NCBI RefSeq assembly: GCF_021234875.1
Contig: NZ_JAJQVM010000005.1
Coordinates: 1 to 64,000 of the forward strand
DNA length: 64,000 nt
Direction: 5' to 3'
Source of the DNA: Marinibactrum halimedae
GTDB taxonomy: Bacteria > Pseudomonadota > Gammaproteobacteria > Pseudomonadales > Cellvibrionaceae
Position numbers and translations under genes: made by a program. The notes under the pieces were generated by a model. The model was not told the origin of the DNA. It saw nothing but the letters and a program-made list of their open reading frames with translations, and ran no database searches. This document shows, piece by piece, positions 7,792-17,839 of this stretch. Each line of letters opens with the position of its first letter. Position 1 is the first letter of the stretch.

Positions 7792-9882
7792 TTAAACATG
7801 AGCAAATTCCTGACTGCGCCCAAGCCATCGTTCGATGATGGCTTGAGCTTGTTGCGGGTGTTTCTGCCACAGAATTTGTGCGGTGTTTTTCACGGAGGTG
7901 AGTAGGTGGCCGTGTTGTTGTAAGTCGGCAATTTTGAATTGCAAATCTCCGGTTTGACGGGTGCCGAGGACTTCTCCGGGGCCGCGAATTTTGAGGTCTT
8001 GCTCGGCGATGTAGAAACCATCGTTGCTGGTTCTAAGCACTTTGAGACGCTCTTTGCCGGTTTTGGAGAGTGGTGGACTGTAGAGCAATACGCAATGACT
8101 CTCGATACTGCCTCTCCCTACCCGGCCCCGCAATTGGTGAAGTTGGGCGAGTCCCAATCGCTCTGGGTTATCGATAATCATCAAGCTGGCGTTGGGTACA
8201 TTCACTCCCACTTCAATCACCGTAGTGGCCACTAGAACATGGGTTTCACCGGCGGCAAATCGTTGCATTACTTCGTCTTTTTCTTGCGGGCTCATCCGCC
8301 CGTGAACGAGCCCAACTTGTAGGCCGGTCAGTTGTGCGCACAGTTGCTCCCAAGTGCGCTCAGCGGCTTCGGCGGTGAGGGCTTCAGACTCTTCAATTAA
8401 AGTACACACCCAATAGGCTTGGCGCCCCTCGCCGCAGGCTTTGGCGATGCGCGCTATTACCTCATTTCGTCGTTCGTTGCTGATGACGGCGGTAGCAACG
8501 GGGGTGCGACCGGGAGGGAGTTCGTCGATCACAGAGACATCCAAATCCGCATAGGCGCTCATGGCTAAGGTGCGAGGAATGGGGGTGGCGGTCATGATCA
8601 GTTGATGGGGCTTGGCCACTTGCCCTTTGTGTTGCAATGACAAACGTTGGTGTACGCCAAAACGATGTTGTTCGTCAATCACGGTGAGGGCTAAGTCGGC
8701 AAACACCACGGCGTCTTGAAACAGGGCGTGAGTACCAATGGCCACTTGTAATTCCCCCGAGGCCAGTTGAGCCAAGGTGGTTTGCCTTTCTTTGGTTTTT
8801 TGTCGTCCACTGAGCCAACCCACTTGAATCCCTAGAGGCTCGAACCATTCTGTGAATTGTTGGCGATGTTGTTCTGCCAGAATTTCCGTTGGCGCCATGA
8901 TAGCGGCTTGTCGCCCATCACCCACGGCTTGTAACGCTGCCAGAGCTGCGACAACGGTTTTACCGCTGCCCACATCCCCTTGCACTAAACGCAGCATAGG
9001 CTCGGGTTGTGCCATATCTTGGGTGATGTCAGCCCAGACTCGCTGTTGTGCGCCGGTGAGTGAGAAAGGCAGTTGTTCGAGAAAAGTCGAGGCCAAGGCC
9101 TTTGGATTTGGTAAGGGGTGAGCGGCTTGTGAGCGGGCTTTGAGTCGCGCTTGCCAGAGGCTCAAATTGTGGGCGAGCAGTTCTTCAAAAGCCAAACGTT
9201 GTTGAAATACATGGTCGCCAGTGGTTAACACATCAGAATTGGCCTCCACCGGAGGGCGATGTAAATATCGTAAGGCGTCGTTGAGCGGCGGAAATTGGAG
9301 GGGTGCCAAGAGCTCCGTTGGAATTAATTCGGCCACAGGGTGAGCCTCTACCCGCTCAAGGATTTGATCGGTCAGACTTCGCAATCGGGCTTGAGTGATG
9401 CCTTCGGTTGCTGGGTAGACGGGCGTGAGTGTGCTTTCCAGTGTGGCTCCATTGCGTGTTTCGAGCGTTTCGGTTTCAGGGTGATAAAACTCTAAGCCAC
9501 TGGCGCCACGTCGGGTTTCACCGTATACCCGAAGGCGTGCGCCTTTTGTGAAGCGCTGTTTCTGCGCGGCGGTAAAATGAAAAAATCGGAGGCTGATGAT
9601 GCCGGACTCGTCGCGTAATCGGCACAGCAAGCTGCGACGACGACCATAGCTTACCTCAGCAGACATCACCTCTCCTTCCACGACCGCGTAGGTACTTGGG
9701 CGCAGTGAGGCAATGGGGGTAAGGCGGGTGCGATCCATGTAACGTAGAGGCAGGTGGAAGAGTAGGTCTTTTAGTTGAAACACCCCCATTTTCGCGAGCT
9801 TCGCCGCAAATTGTTGGCCTACGCCCTTAAGTTCGGTGACGGGTTTTAAATAGGGGTTATCGGGGGATACCGTTGTGCTCAT
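7792..9882 (-). CDS. recG: ATP-dependent DNA helicase RecG
   Basis: RecG remodels stalled replication forks and branched DNA. The 696-aa length is normal for the family. An N-terminal wedge/OB region (about 1-240, with GVGQQFAAKLAKMGV at the start) precedes the helicase core: Walker A GDVGSGKTVVAAL, the DEQHRFGV Walker B box, TATPIPRTLAM, and late motifs [12 protein letters not shown] and QLRGRVGRG. The C-terminus contains the family's EVLGTRQTG block. The ATG lies 15 bases after the oxyR stop, so oxyR-recG is probably one transcription unit, as in pseudomonads. Its 3' end is duplicated in decayed form at 5092-5503. The functional copy now abuts the toxin/immunity cassette, so its last part may have been replaced by incoming DNA. 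Confidence 0.97.
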   Translation of the reverse strand: MSTTVSPDNPYLKPVTELKGVGQQFAAKLAKMGVFQLKDLLFHLPLRYMDRTRLTPIASLRPSTYAVVEGEVMSAEVSYGRRRSLLCRLRDESGIISLRFFHFTAAQKQRFTKGARLRVYGETRRGASGLEFYHPETETLETRNGATLESTLTPVYPATEGITQARLRSLTDQILERVEAHPVAELIPTELLAPLQFPPLNDALRYLHRPPVEANSDVLTTGDHVFQQRLAFEELLAHNLSLWQARLKARSQAAHPLPNPKALASTFLEQLPFSLTGAQQRVWADITQDMAQPEPMLRLVQGDVGSGKTVVAALAALQAVGDGRQAAIMAPTEILAEQHRQQFTEWFEPLGIQVGWLSGRQKTKERQTTLAQLASGELQVAIGTHALFQDAVVFADLALTVIDEQHRFGVHQRLSLQHKGQVAKPHQLIMTATPIPRTLAMSAYADLDVSVIDELPPGRTPVATAVISNERRNEVIARIAKACGEGRQAYWVCTLIEESEALTAEAAERTWEQLCAQLTGLQVGLVHGRMSPQEKDEVMQRFAAGETHVLVATTVIEVGVNVPNASLMIIDNPERLGLAQLHQLRGRVGRGSIESHCVLLYSPPLSKTGKERLKVLRTSNDGFYIAEQDLKIRGPGEVLGTRQTGDLQFKIADLQQHGHLLTSVKNTAQILWQKHPQQAQAIIERWLGRSQEFAHV

Positions 9883-9897
9883 GCATAAAAGTTTCGT

Positions 9898-10818
9898 TTA
9901 CAAAATCTGACACTGGTTGATGGCTTGCCGGAGCATATCAATCGCTTTATGGCGAGGAAAGCTGGCACGCCAGGCCAAGGCGACAATGCGTGTGGGTGGG
10001 TGGATATCAAATGATCGTGTTGTGAGTAAGTCGTTGCTGTAGAACCGATGGGTAGCCGCTGATGCCGGTAAAATGGTAATGCCGAGTCCAGAGGCAACCA
10101 TATGACGTAAGGTTTCCAGTGAGCTGCCTTCGGCTGCGGTGCGTATTTTCGAGCGGCTGTTTTGATGGTTGTCTGGATTGCTGCGTAAGTTGGGACAGGC
10201 TTCAAAAATTTGATCGCGAAAACAATGCCCTTCCCCTAACAGTAAAATATTGTGCTGGTCTAATTGTTCACGGCTGACGGTTTCATAAGCCGCGAGTGGG
10301 TGGGTCTTTGGCATTAAAATGACGAAAGGTTCTTCATACAACGTTTGGGTGACGACGTCGGCTTCGGTAAACGGTAATGAGACAATGATCGCATCCAGTT
10401 CTCCATTACGAAGGCGCTGTCGTAAGGTGGCGGTATAACCCTCTTCTACATACAAAGGCATGTCTGGTGCACGCAGTTGCAATTCAGGAATAAAGTGCGG
10501 CAGTAAATACGGCCCGATGGTAAAAATCGCCCCAACCTGTAATGGGCTATTGAGTTGATCTTTACCCGCTGTGGCCATGTCTTTGATGGCAGAGGTTTGC
10601 TCAAGCACCAGTTGTGCCTGATTGACGATGGTTTCGCCAAGGGGAGTGGGTTTAACGCGAGTTTTGGAGCGCTCAAACAAGGCAACACCCAGTTCTTCTT
10701 CAAGTTTTTTAACGGCAATGCTTAAGGTGGGCTGGGAGACAAAACACTTTTCGGCGGCACGACCGAAATGTTGTTCTTGGGCCAGCGTTACGATGTACTT
10801 CAATTCTGTCAGCGTCAT
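9898..10818 (-). CDS. oxyR: OxyR, hydrogen-peroxide-sensing LysR-family regulator
   Basis: This 306-aa protein has a LysR-type helix-turn-helix in residues 1-60 (FGRAAEKCFVSQPTLSIAVKKLE) and a substrate/redox domain after it. The decisive feature is GEGHCFRDQIFEACP, which puts cysteines at positions 199 and 208. These are the same positions as the peroxide-reactive disulfide pair of E. coli OxyR. Oxidation turns OxyR into an activator of catalase, alkyl hydroperoxide reductase and iron-protection genes. It is transcribed with recG. The intergenic region upstream is shared with the divergent SDR gene at 11056 and contains a threefold 14-base repeat. Confidence 0.95.
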   Translation of the reverse strand: MTLTELKYIVTLAQEQHFGRAAEKCFVSQPTLSIAVKKLEEELGVALFERSKTRVKPTPLGETIVNQAQLVLEQTSAIKDMATAGKDQLNSPLQVGAIFTIGPYLLPHFIPELQLRAPDMPLYVEEGYTATLRQRLRNGELDAIIVSLPFTEADVVTQTLYEEPFVILMPKTHPLAAYETVSREQLDQHNILLLGEGHCFRDQIFEACPNLRSNPDNHQNSRSKIRTAAEGSSLETLRHMVASGLGITILPASAATHRFYSNDLLTTRSFDIHPPTRIVALAWRASFPRHKAIDMLRQAINQCQIL

Positions 10819-10873
10819 GGACCACTACCTAATGGGTCAGTAGGCTCTTTTTGGAAGACTGATGTTGCAAGCC

Positions 10874-10915
10874 TGGTTTTGGACATCTGGTTTTGAAAAC
10901 TTGGTTTTGTAAACC
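10874..10915. repeat. Three imperfect 14-base tandem units between oxyR and the SDR gene
   Basis: TGGTTTTG recurs at 10874, 10888 and 10902, exactly 14 bases apart. The units read TGGTTTTGGACATC, TGGTTTTGAAAACT and TGGTTTTGTAAACC. They lie about 55 bases upstream of the oxyR start in the divergent intergenic region. They could be binding sites on one face of DNA or slippage products. Similar small tandem units occur elsewhere in this window. Confidence 0.6.
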
Positions 10916-11055
10916 CGAGCCCGGAAGACTAATCGAGCATGTCGTTTTTGGCTATGGATTCTACCAAATCGATTTATTTTGTATTGTATAAGATATCGCT
11001 AAATTTCAGTGGCGAATAGTCCATTCCATTATTGCCAGTTCAAAGAGGCTCTCTG

Positions 11056-11922
11056 ATGGCGCAAAAATACGCACTTTTATTGGGTTGTGGAGACATCGCG
11101 ACTCGCCTCGTTGCACAACATTCATATCGATTGCCTTATCAACAATTTGTCGGGGTGCGTCGTCGTCCAGAGAACATTCCTTCCCCCATTCTCCCGATTG
11201 GCGGAGATTTAACGGATAAGGCCATTTGGCATTCTCTTGTGGAGCGCTTTCCGTCACAGCATACCGATTTGGTGTTTACGCTCACACCGCCGGAGCGCTC
11301 TGATGAGGGTTACGCTAAAGGGTATGTTGAGCCGGTTGCGGTTATGTTAACGGTATTGGCTTCCACCGGTTGGTGCCCTCGGCGGGTGGTGTTTGTTTCC
11401 AGCACAAGTGTGTATGGGCAAAAAAATGGGGAGTGGGTGGATGAGTCGAGTGAAACGAAGCCTGAGCACTTTTCGGGTAAGCGCCTACTGGAGGCGGAAG
11501 CGTTATTGGAATCCTCTGAGTTTGAAACGGTGATGGTGCGTTTCTCAGGCATTTATGGACCGGGGCGTTTTCGATTATTGCAGCAAGTACAGGCCGGTGA
11601 TGGTGGGTTACCAGAACCGCCGCAATTTACCAATCGTATTCATATTGATGATTGTGCTGGTGTGGTAGCCCATGTGTTATCCCTTGAGACGCCTGAGAGC
11701 CTTTACCTAGGGACAGACTCTGCCCCGGCGCCCATGTGGGAGGTAAAACAGTGGTTGGCGAAGGAAATGGGGTTGCCCCCAGGGCACTTGCAACACACGA
11801 CACTCAGTCGTGCGTCCAAGCGTTGTCGTAACCAACGTTTACTCGACTCGGGGTATCAATTCATACATTCGAGTTACCAAAGTGGTTATCAACCGATTGT
11901 GAAAACGTTTCTGGAAGTGTGA
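11056..11922 (+). CDS. NAD-dependent epimerase/dehydratase (SDR) family protein
   Basis: This extended short-chain-dehydrogenase-like protein is about 288 residues long. A Rossmann-type start (ALLLGCGDIATRL) binds the cofactor, VVFVSSTSVYGQ holds the catalytic Ser-region and Tyr surroundings, and FSGIYGPGRF and RIHIDDCAGV follow as in NAD-dependent sugar epimerase relatives. It resembles the YeeZ-type subgroup of uncertain substrate. A TTG at 11032 would add eight residues, but the ATG at 11056 is preceded by an AGAGG-like site and starts just before the Rossmann motif, so it is preferred. The gene stands alone, divergent from oxyR and convergent with ridA. The substrate cannot be predicted. 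Confidence 0.85.
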   Translation: MAQKYALLLGCGDIATRLVAQHSYRLPYQQFVGVRRRPENIPSPILPIGGDLTDKAIWHSLVERFPSQHTDLVFTLTPPERSDEGYAKGYVEPVAVMLTVLASTGWCPRRVVFVSSTSVYGQKNGEWVDESSETKPEHFSGKRLLEAEALLESSEFETVMVRFSGIYGPGRFRLLQQVQAGDGGLPEPPQFTNRIHIDDCAGVVAHVLSLETPESLYLGTDSAPAPMWEVKQWLAKEMGLPPGHLQHTTLSRASKRCRNQRLLDSGYQFIHSSYQSGYQPIVKTFLEV

Positions 11923-11955
11923 GATGGGTGTCAGTCGTTCATTGGTATTAATATC

Positions 11956-11986
11956 AATTAAATAACCGCAATTAAATAACCGCAAT
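11956..11986. repeat. Perfect 14-base tandem duplication at the 3' end of ridA
   Basis: AATTAAATAACCGC occurs twice head to tail (11956-11969 and 11970-11983), followed by AAT of a third unit. The repeat covers the last codons and the stop of ridA, so a second copy of the codons for A-V-I-stop lies just past the real stop. A small replication-slippage duplication is the likely origin. Confidence 0.75.
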
Positions 11987-12355
11987 GCCGTCCGCTTCAA
12001 TCAATGAGCCCTTGGGTAATTGGTTGATACCAATGGCGGCACGGGCCGGGTAAGGTTCAGAAAAGTACTGAGCCATCACTTCATTGACGATGGGGAAATT
12101 ATCCAAGTCGGTAAGATAGATATTGAGTTTCACAATGTTTTTCAGGCTGCCATCGGACGCTTCCATTACAGCACTGAGATTTTTAAAGACTTGATGAGCC
12201 TGTTCGGCGAAATCCTCAGAGACCAACGTCATGGTTTCAGGAACAAGGGGAATTTGGCCAGATAAATACACGGTGTTACTGGTTTTGACCGCTTGAGAAT
12301 AAGTACCAATGGCGGCAGGTGCATTGTCGGTGTGGATAATGGCTTTATTGGTCAT
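11972..12355 (-). CDS. ridA: RidA family reactive-imine deaminase
   Basis: RidA hydrolyses the enamine/imine products of PLP enzymes such as threonine dehydratase, protecting other enzymes. The 127-aa product shows the family pattern: [12 protein letters not shown] near the start, [30 protein letters not shown]-like helix, [10 protein letters not shown] and [14 protein letters not shown] with the conserved Arg. An upstream in-frame ATG would add 15 basic residues not usual for the family. The internal ATG at 12355 has GGAAA at suitable spacing and matches the family start. It lies 75 bases past spoT on the same strand, replacing the trmH-recG continuation seen in enterics. The 3' end is covered by a 14-base tandem duplication. 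Confidence 0.92.
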   Translation of the reverse strand: MTNKAIIHTDNAPAAIGTYSQAVKTSNTVYLSGQIPLVPETMTLVSEDFAEQAHQVFKNLSAVMEASDGSLKNIVKLNIYLTDLDNFPIVNEVMAQYFSEPYPARAAIGINQLPKGSLIEADGIAVI

Positions 12356-12429
12356 AATTATTTTTCCGTTATTGCGTCTACAACGTTTTTTAAACGGCAA
12401 ATCTGAGTGACGCTTTTCATTGTGTTGGT

Positions 12430-14541
12430 TTAATTTTTAGAGCGAGCCACTCGAATGACGGAGTGCATTACCCGGACTCGTCGCATAATGTTGGCTAAAT
12501 GTACCCGATTACTCACCGCTGCGGTCAACTGAACCGTCATATTGTGGGCATCGCGCTCGTTCACCTGAATTTTCTCAATACCAGCGCCCTGCTCTGAAAT
12601 TCGAGTGGCCAAGCTGGCAATAATGCCGCGCTCGGATTTCACCTCTACCCGAATGCTCACTAAAAATTCTCCACTGACGGTCTCTGCCCAACTGATAGGG
12701 CTGATCGTATCCGGTTTACTATTGCGAATTTCCAATAAGTTTCGGCAGGACTCCTGATGCACTACCAAACCTTTACCGGCACTGGTGTGGGCGGCAATAT
12801 TATCTCCAGGGATGGGGCGACAGCAGCGTGCGAAACTGATCATTAACCCATCAGCGGAGTCAATGGTCAGCGGGGCAAACATTTCGTGGCTGTCTTCTTC
12901 CGCGTGCTGGCTGGCCAGTAATTTCGCCACAGACGCCGCCGAGCGATTGCCCATGCCCACGGCTTCAAGTAGCGATTCCATCGAGCTTGCTGCTGAGTCT
13001 TTGACCAACTGTTGGGCTTGATCTTCCGTCAGTTTTTCCAAGCTCAAATTCACGCTTTTCAGTGCTTGGTTCACCATGCGCTGCCCCAATTCCACAGATT
13101 GATGACGACGCTGGCTTTTTAAGAAATGACGAATGGCACTGCGGGCTTTTCCAGAGACCACAAAATTCAGCCAATTCGGGTTGGGCTGGGCGTCTTCTGA
13201 GGTAATGATGGTAACGCGTTGTCCGCTCTGTAGTGCTTGCGACAAAGGCGCCAGTCGATCATTAATTCGACAGGCAATACAGCGATTACCAATATCGGTA
13301 TGAACGGCGAAGGCAAAATCGACCGCCGTGGCACCGGCCGGGAGTTCGACGATTTTTCCTTTGGGTGTGAAAACATAGACTTCATCAGGGAAAAGGTCGA
13401 TTTTGGCGTTCTCGATAAATTCTAACGAGTTGCCTGCTTGTTGCTGAATTTCCAGTAAGCCTTTCACCCATTTGCGAGCACGGCTGTGCCCCACTTGAAT
13501 ATCGTCGTCGTTGGCCTTGTACAACCAATGAGCGGCAATACCGTAGTTGGCCAACTCATCCATTTCTTTGGTGCGCAATTGCACTTCGATGGGCATACCG
13601 TGAATGCCCACCAAGACGGTGTGTAACGACTGATAACCATTGGCTTTGGGAATGGCGATGTAGTCTTTAAATTCTCCGACCACCGGCTTGTACAAATTGT
13701 GAATCGAGCCCAGCGCCCGGTAACAGGTATCCACTTGGTCGACGATAATGCGAAAGGCATAGACGTCCATAATTTCTTTGAACGACTTCTTCTTGCTGCG
13801 CATTTTTTGATAAATGCTGTAAAGGTGTTTTTCGCGGCCTTCCACAATGGCCACAATGCCGTCACGAGCCAAGCGAGTTTCGATGGCATCTTTAATGGTA
13901 TGAACGAGTTCTTTTCGGTTACCTCGCACGGTATTTAAGGCGGCTTGCAAGCGGCTTGAGCGTAATGGATGTAATGCGTTAAAACCTAAATCTTCAAACT
14001 CAATGCGCATGTCATTCATGCCCAGTCGTGCAGCAATGGGGGCATAAATTTCCAATGTTTGACGAGCAATGCGGCGCTTTTTCTCTGGGCGTAGCGCGCC
14101 CAGTGTGCGCATGTTGTGAAGACGGTCGGCCAGTTTTACCAAAATAACGCGAATGTCTTTGGCCATGGCCAAAGTCATCTTACGGAAGTTTTCCGCTTCT
14201 TTTTCGGCTTGGGAAGAAAATTCAATTTGAGTCAGTTTACTCACACCGTCTACCAAATCGGCAACGGTTTCGCCAAATTGGCTTTGTAATGCGGGTTTGT
14301 TAATGGCGGTGTCTTCGATGACATCGTGCAACATGGCGGCCATGAGGCTTTGGTGATCCATGTGCATTTCAGCCAGAATTTGGGCAACGGTGAGGGGGTG
14401 AGTAACGTAGGGTTCGCCACTGGAGCGACGCTGCCCTTCATGGGCTTGTTCAGCGTACAAATACGACCGTCGGACAAGGTTCACTTGGTCGGGTTCAAGA
14501 TAGGTGGACAGTCGCTGGCTTAATTTCTCAATGGTTCCCAC
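12430..14541 (-). CDS. spoT: Bifunctional (p)ppGpp synthetase/hydrolase SpoT
   Basis: This 703-aa RelA/SpoT homologue controls the stringent-response alarmone. Domains in order are an HD hydrolase (residues about 20-200, with [20 protein letters not shown] and [12 protein letters not shown] intact), a synthetase domain (about 230-350, [24 protein letters not shown] and [13 protein letters not shown]), a TGS domain (about 385-450, [27 protein letters not shown]), helical/zinc-finger-like linkers with RCCRPIPGD, and a C-terminal ACT domain. The intact HD motif identifies SpoT rather than RelA. It is downstream of rpoZ and gmk on the same strand. The rpoZ-spoT gap of about 350 bases holds a 23-base palindrome and tandem repeats, so spoT may have its own promoter. 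Confidence 0.97.
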   Translation of the reverse strand: MGTIEKLSQRLSTYLEPDQVNLVRRSYLYAEQAHEGQRRSSGEPYVTHPLTVAQILAEMHMDHQSLMAAMLHDVIEDTAINKPALQSQFGETVADLVDGVSKLTQIEFSSQAEKEAENFRKMTLAMAKDIRVILVKLADRLHNMRTLGALRPEKKRRIARQTLEIYAPIAARLGMNDMRIEFEDLGFNALHPLRSSRLQAALNTVRGNRKELVHTIKDAIETRLARDGIVAIVEGREKHLYSIYQKMRSKKKSFKEIMDVYAFRIIVDQVDTCYRALGSIHNLYKPVVGEFKDYIAIPKANGYQSLHTVLVGIHGMPIEVQLRTKEMDELANYGIAAHWLYKANDDDIQVGHSRARKWVKGLLEIQQQAGNSLEFIENAKIDLFPDEVYVFTPKGKIVELPAGATAVDFAFAVHTDIGNRCIACRINDRLAPLSQALQSGQRVTIITSEDAQPNPNWLNFVVSGKARSAIRHFLKSQRRHQSVELGQRMVNQALKSVNLSLEKLTEDQAQQLVKDSAASSMESLLEAVGMGNRSAASVAKLLASQHAEEDSHEMFAPLTIDSADGLMISFARCCRPIPGDNIAAHTSAGKGLVVHQESCRNLLEIRNSKPDTISPISWAETVSGEFLVSIRVEVKSERGIIASLATRISEQGAGIEKIQVNERDAHNMTVQLTAAVSNRVHLANIMRRVRVMHSVIRVARSKN

Positions 14542-14613
14542 AAATACACCTTATTTATCACGTGGCTTGTACAGAGAGTAAACGAAATAAGAACACCAAA
14601 AAAGGGACGAGTT

Positions 14614-14636
14614 ACATAATCCACTGTGGATTATGT
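14614..14636. promoter_or_regulatory. 23-base palindrome upstream of spoT
   Basis: ACATAATCCAC (14614-14624) and GTGGATTATGT (14626-14636) are perfect inverted copies around a single central T. The centre is about 84 bases upstream of the spoT start codon. There is no T-run on either side and the spacer is too short for an RNA hairpin loop, so a dimeric protein-binding site is more likely than a terminator. Confidence 0.55.
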
Positions 14637-14749
14637 CATTCGCAGCGGGTGTGTGTATTTTTAGGACAATAAAGCCGTTTTGATGGCTATATGTGTCGTA
14701 GATAAGTCGATGGTGAAAAGTGTTTATTGGTTCGGTTGAAGCGGTTTGG

Positions 14750-14794
14750 GGGTAAAAACTTTGAGGGTAAAAACTTGGGGGATAAAAACAAAGA
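14750..14794. repeat. Three imperfect 15-base tandem units in the rpoZ-spoT gap
   Basis: TAAAAAC recurs at 14753, 14768 and 14783 with an exact period of 15. The units are GGGTAAAAACTTTGA, GGGTAAAAACTTGGG and GGATAAAAACAAAGA. A purine-rich stretch continues to 14850 with a further partial AGTAAAG repeat. The minus-strand frame across this block encodes only low-complexity FLP/SPK residues and is not accepted as a gene. Confidence 0.6.
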
Positions 14795-14892
14795 GCTGTA
14801 AAAAGGGAGTAGAAAGTAAAGCAGTGAAAAGTAAAGAGGAGAAAAGAATATGGTGCGCCCTAAAATGTAGAGCGCACGCGAAGAGAACAAGA

Positions 14893-15147
14893 TTACGAGG
14901 TCAGTTCTGATAACTCGCTATCGGTAAAGCCATCGTCGGTTTCTTCCTTCTCATTCAATATGCTCGCATCAACATAGCCTTCTTCAATTTCGCGCAAGGC
15001 AATAACGGTTGGCTTGTCGTTTTCTTCTGGCACCATTGGGGTTTTTCCGCCCACCGCGATTTGGCGAGCGCGCTTGCTACCAACGATAACCAATTCAAAA
15101 CGGTTATCGACGTGATCTAAACAGTCTTCTACGGTAATTCGGGCCAT
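14893..15147 (-). CDS. rpoZ: RNA polymerase omega subunit
   Basis: Omega helps assemble the beta' subunit into RNA polymerase and contributes a ppGpp site. The 84-aa product begins [20 protein letters not shown], the standard family start, and contains RARQIAVGG and [13 protein letters not shown]. An upstream in-frame start would add 11 atypical residues, so the ATG at 15147 is chosen. The C-terminal 20 residues are acidic and variable, as is usual. It sits between gmk and spoT on one strand, the conserved gammaproteobacterial order that links the alarmone target with its metabolism. Confidence 0.96.
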   Translation of the reverse strand: MARITVEDCLDHVDNRFELVIVGSKRARQIAVGGKTPMVPEENDKPTVIALREIEEGYVDASILNEKEETDDGFTDSELSELTS

Positions 15148-15263
15148 GGGTCTTCCAGTGTTTAATGGTTTAATGATCAAAGGTGTAATTTAAAGATTAC
15201 ACAAATTCAAAAAGGGCGCCAGTGTACGCAAATTGCGCAACTGGAACAACCAATACGACCAGC

Positions 15264-15977
<714 letters not shown>

Positions 15978-16069
15978 TCATTATACTGTAATTTGAGGTG
16001 ATTCGCCTCTGCTGGCAGGCTCCGTTAACAAGCCTGAAATGTGGTAGATATGAGACGAGAGCGAGAGAG

Positions 16070-17671
16070 CTACTGAGCTTGCTGTAACCGAATATCGTCG
16101 TACAGTAATACGCTGTCTGGTTGAGAGTATAAGTCTGAACCTACCGTCAATTTTACGTAGCGCACATCCGGTGGGAAATAAAACTTCTCTTGGTTTTGAA
16201 TAGCCAACTTACTATAGGTAACCCACTCCATTGGTGCTGATGACGCACTGGCCAACTGCAAGTGTGCATAAGGGCCCTGTGCTTTGGTGAAGTCTCGGGT
16301 GTAATACTCGATAAACAGATGGCCATACGTGCTACCAACATTGGTTTTTCCTCGGGCACTGAAGAAATAGGGTTGGCTGCTGTCGACAGCAAGAAATTCA
16401 CTTTCAGCGTATTCATTGGGCGCAAATGCGTAAACGAAACCCGTCTCCGTATGAATGACAGACGCCGGTTCACCAGCCTGTTTCAACTCCCCAGTCATTA
16501 ATAAAGGCAGGCTGTTGTCTTCTGCATTGAAGTGATAGTTCGTACGATTTTCAATAGACCCTTTGTATTCCAGATGAACGTTGTCTACGTAGCGTGCGGT
16601 TTTATCTGATGTGATGTCGTCAATCATGGGGGGGGCTGATAATACCGATAACAAGACAAAGTGTGTTTTCTCGCTCATGGAAAACAGTTGATGGCTTGAA
16701 TAGGTCTGCAATGTGGTTTCTTTAAGAAATTGATGCTTCGCGCCTAATTCGGTAATGGACAAAAATCCAGTGGCAAATAGCCTGCCGGCTTCGTTTAGAA
16801 AACTGGCGGAGTATCGGTAAACACCTCCAGGTGAGACGGGTAGCATCCCGCTATTAATGCCCACCTGTTGATAAGGAGCAGGAGATAATGGTGTGTTTTG
16901 CACTATTTTTGGCAATCGATATGCGGTGCTGCCGCCCACCATTGTGGTTTCGGCATTGAGGAACCGATCCGAGTTTTCTTCACCATCAAACTGGTAGTGA
17001 TTTTCACGAATTGCCCATTCAAGGGTGGTCTGTGGGCTGCTTTTTTGAAAGCTAATATAGTGAGCTGCTTGGTTTGGCCAGTCGTCTGCCACTTCAAAAT
17101 AATCCTGGTGATATAAGCCATTTCCGCCAGCGTTTAGGGGTTCTGTCCGGGTATTCACGATGGTTTTGGGTTGGTCGGCAGAAGAGGAATCGGAACGTAT
17201 TTCCGTGGTTTCGGTATAGACAATCACACCATTCCCTTCTCGTGACAAGTACTCCAGATTAAACCCAATTTCTCCGAATAGAGCGACTTTCGGGTTAAAA
17301 ATATCGGTGCCCTGACTAATGCCTTCAATATCGCTGTGGTAGCTTAACTGTCCAACGTGGTCGCTGTAGAGTGTGACTTTGTATTCCATATCGCCTTGCC
17401 CAGAGATACCCCCTTGGTAAACTTGCTCCCACGTATTCAACCTCATTGAGGTTTCTTGACCTAAAGAAAGCCAGCGCGCTTCGTCGTTGTCGAAATCAAT
17501 TTCATATTCGTCATCGTAAGGTGCGTTAGGAGGTCGCTTTTCAGCTGCCACTTCCAGGCGCAGCGAAGAGGTCATGGCGCTATGTTCGATGGTGCCTGCG
17601 GTTGCGGCTTGGTGGCATAGTGCAGTGAAGTGTACTGTGAAGAGGTATACAGTAAATAAAGCGTATTTCAT
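16070..17671 (-). CDS. Exported protein of unknown function, 533 aa
   Basis: I do not recognise this family. The N-terminus is a signal peptide: MKYALFTVYLFTVHFTALCHQAATAG with likely cleavage after the Ala-rich end. The mature protein is Ser/Thr/Tyr-rich with alternating polar and aromatic residues, consistent with beta-sandwich modules. Repeated motifs of the type YVKLTVGSDLYSQPDSVLLYDDIRL at the C-terminus and VLLSVLSAPPMIDD...YVDNVHLEY in the middle resemble the D-x-x-x-L end strand of carbohydrate-binding-like jelly rolls. It may therefore be a secreted surface or glycan-binding protein. It is monocistronic with its own terminator. A second small exported protein and a large sensor-regulator lie upstream on the same strand. 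Confidence 0.6.
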   Translation of the reverse strand: MKYALFTVYLFTVHFTALCHQAATAGTIEHSAMTSSLRLEVAAEKRPPNAPYDDEYEIDFDNDEARWLSLGQETSMRLNTWEQVYQGGISGQGDMEYKVTLYSDHVGQLSYHSDIEGISQGTDIFNPKVALFGEIGFNLEYLSREGNGVIVYTETTEIRSDSSSADQPKTIVNTRTEPLNAGGNGLYHQDYFEVADDWPNQAAHYISFQKSSPQTTLEWAIRENHYQFDGEENSDRFLNAETTMVGGSTAYRLPKIVQNTPLSPAPYQQVGINSGMLPVSPGGVYRYSASFLNEAGRLFATGFLSITELGAKHQFLKETTLQTYSSHQLFSMSEKTHFVLLSVLSAPPMIDDITSDKTARYVDNVHLEYKGSIENRTNYHFNAEDNSLPLLMTGELKQAGEPASVIHTETGFVYAFAPNEYAESEFLAVDSSQPYFFSARGKTNVGSTYGHLFIEYYTRDFTKAQGPYAHLQLASASSAPMEWVTYSKLAIQNQEKFYFPPDVRYVKLTVGSDLYSQPDSVLLYDDIRLQQAQ

Positions 17672-17839
17672 CGGATCAGTCCTTGCTGGTGATTACCCAG
17701 TTGCATCGACATCATTGAGGTATGGAAAAACGAGCGGACATGCTGTGTCATGCCCACTGTTTTTGTTGTGCTTATTTTGTTGTTCCTATCTTTTTGTGCA
17801 GTTTTTTGTGCAGTGCCTATTAGAGAGAAAGTGAGATCT

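Noticed and set aside
14687-14890. 67-codon minus-strand frame between rpoZ and spoT
   Set aside because: It starts at TTG, encodes low-complexity Phe/Leu/Ser/Pro residues and is largely made of the 15-base tandem repeats.
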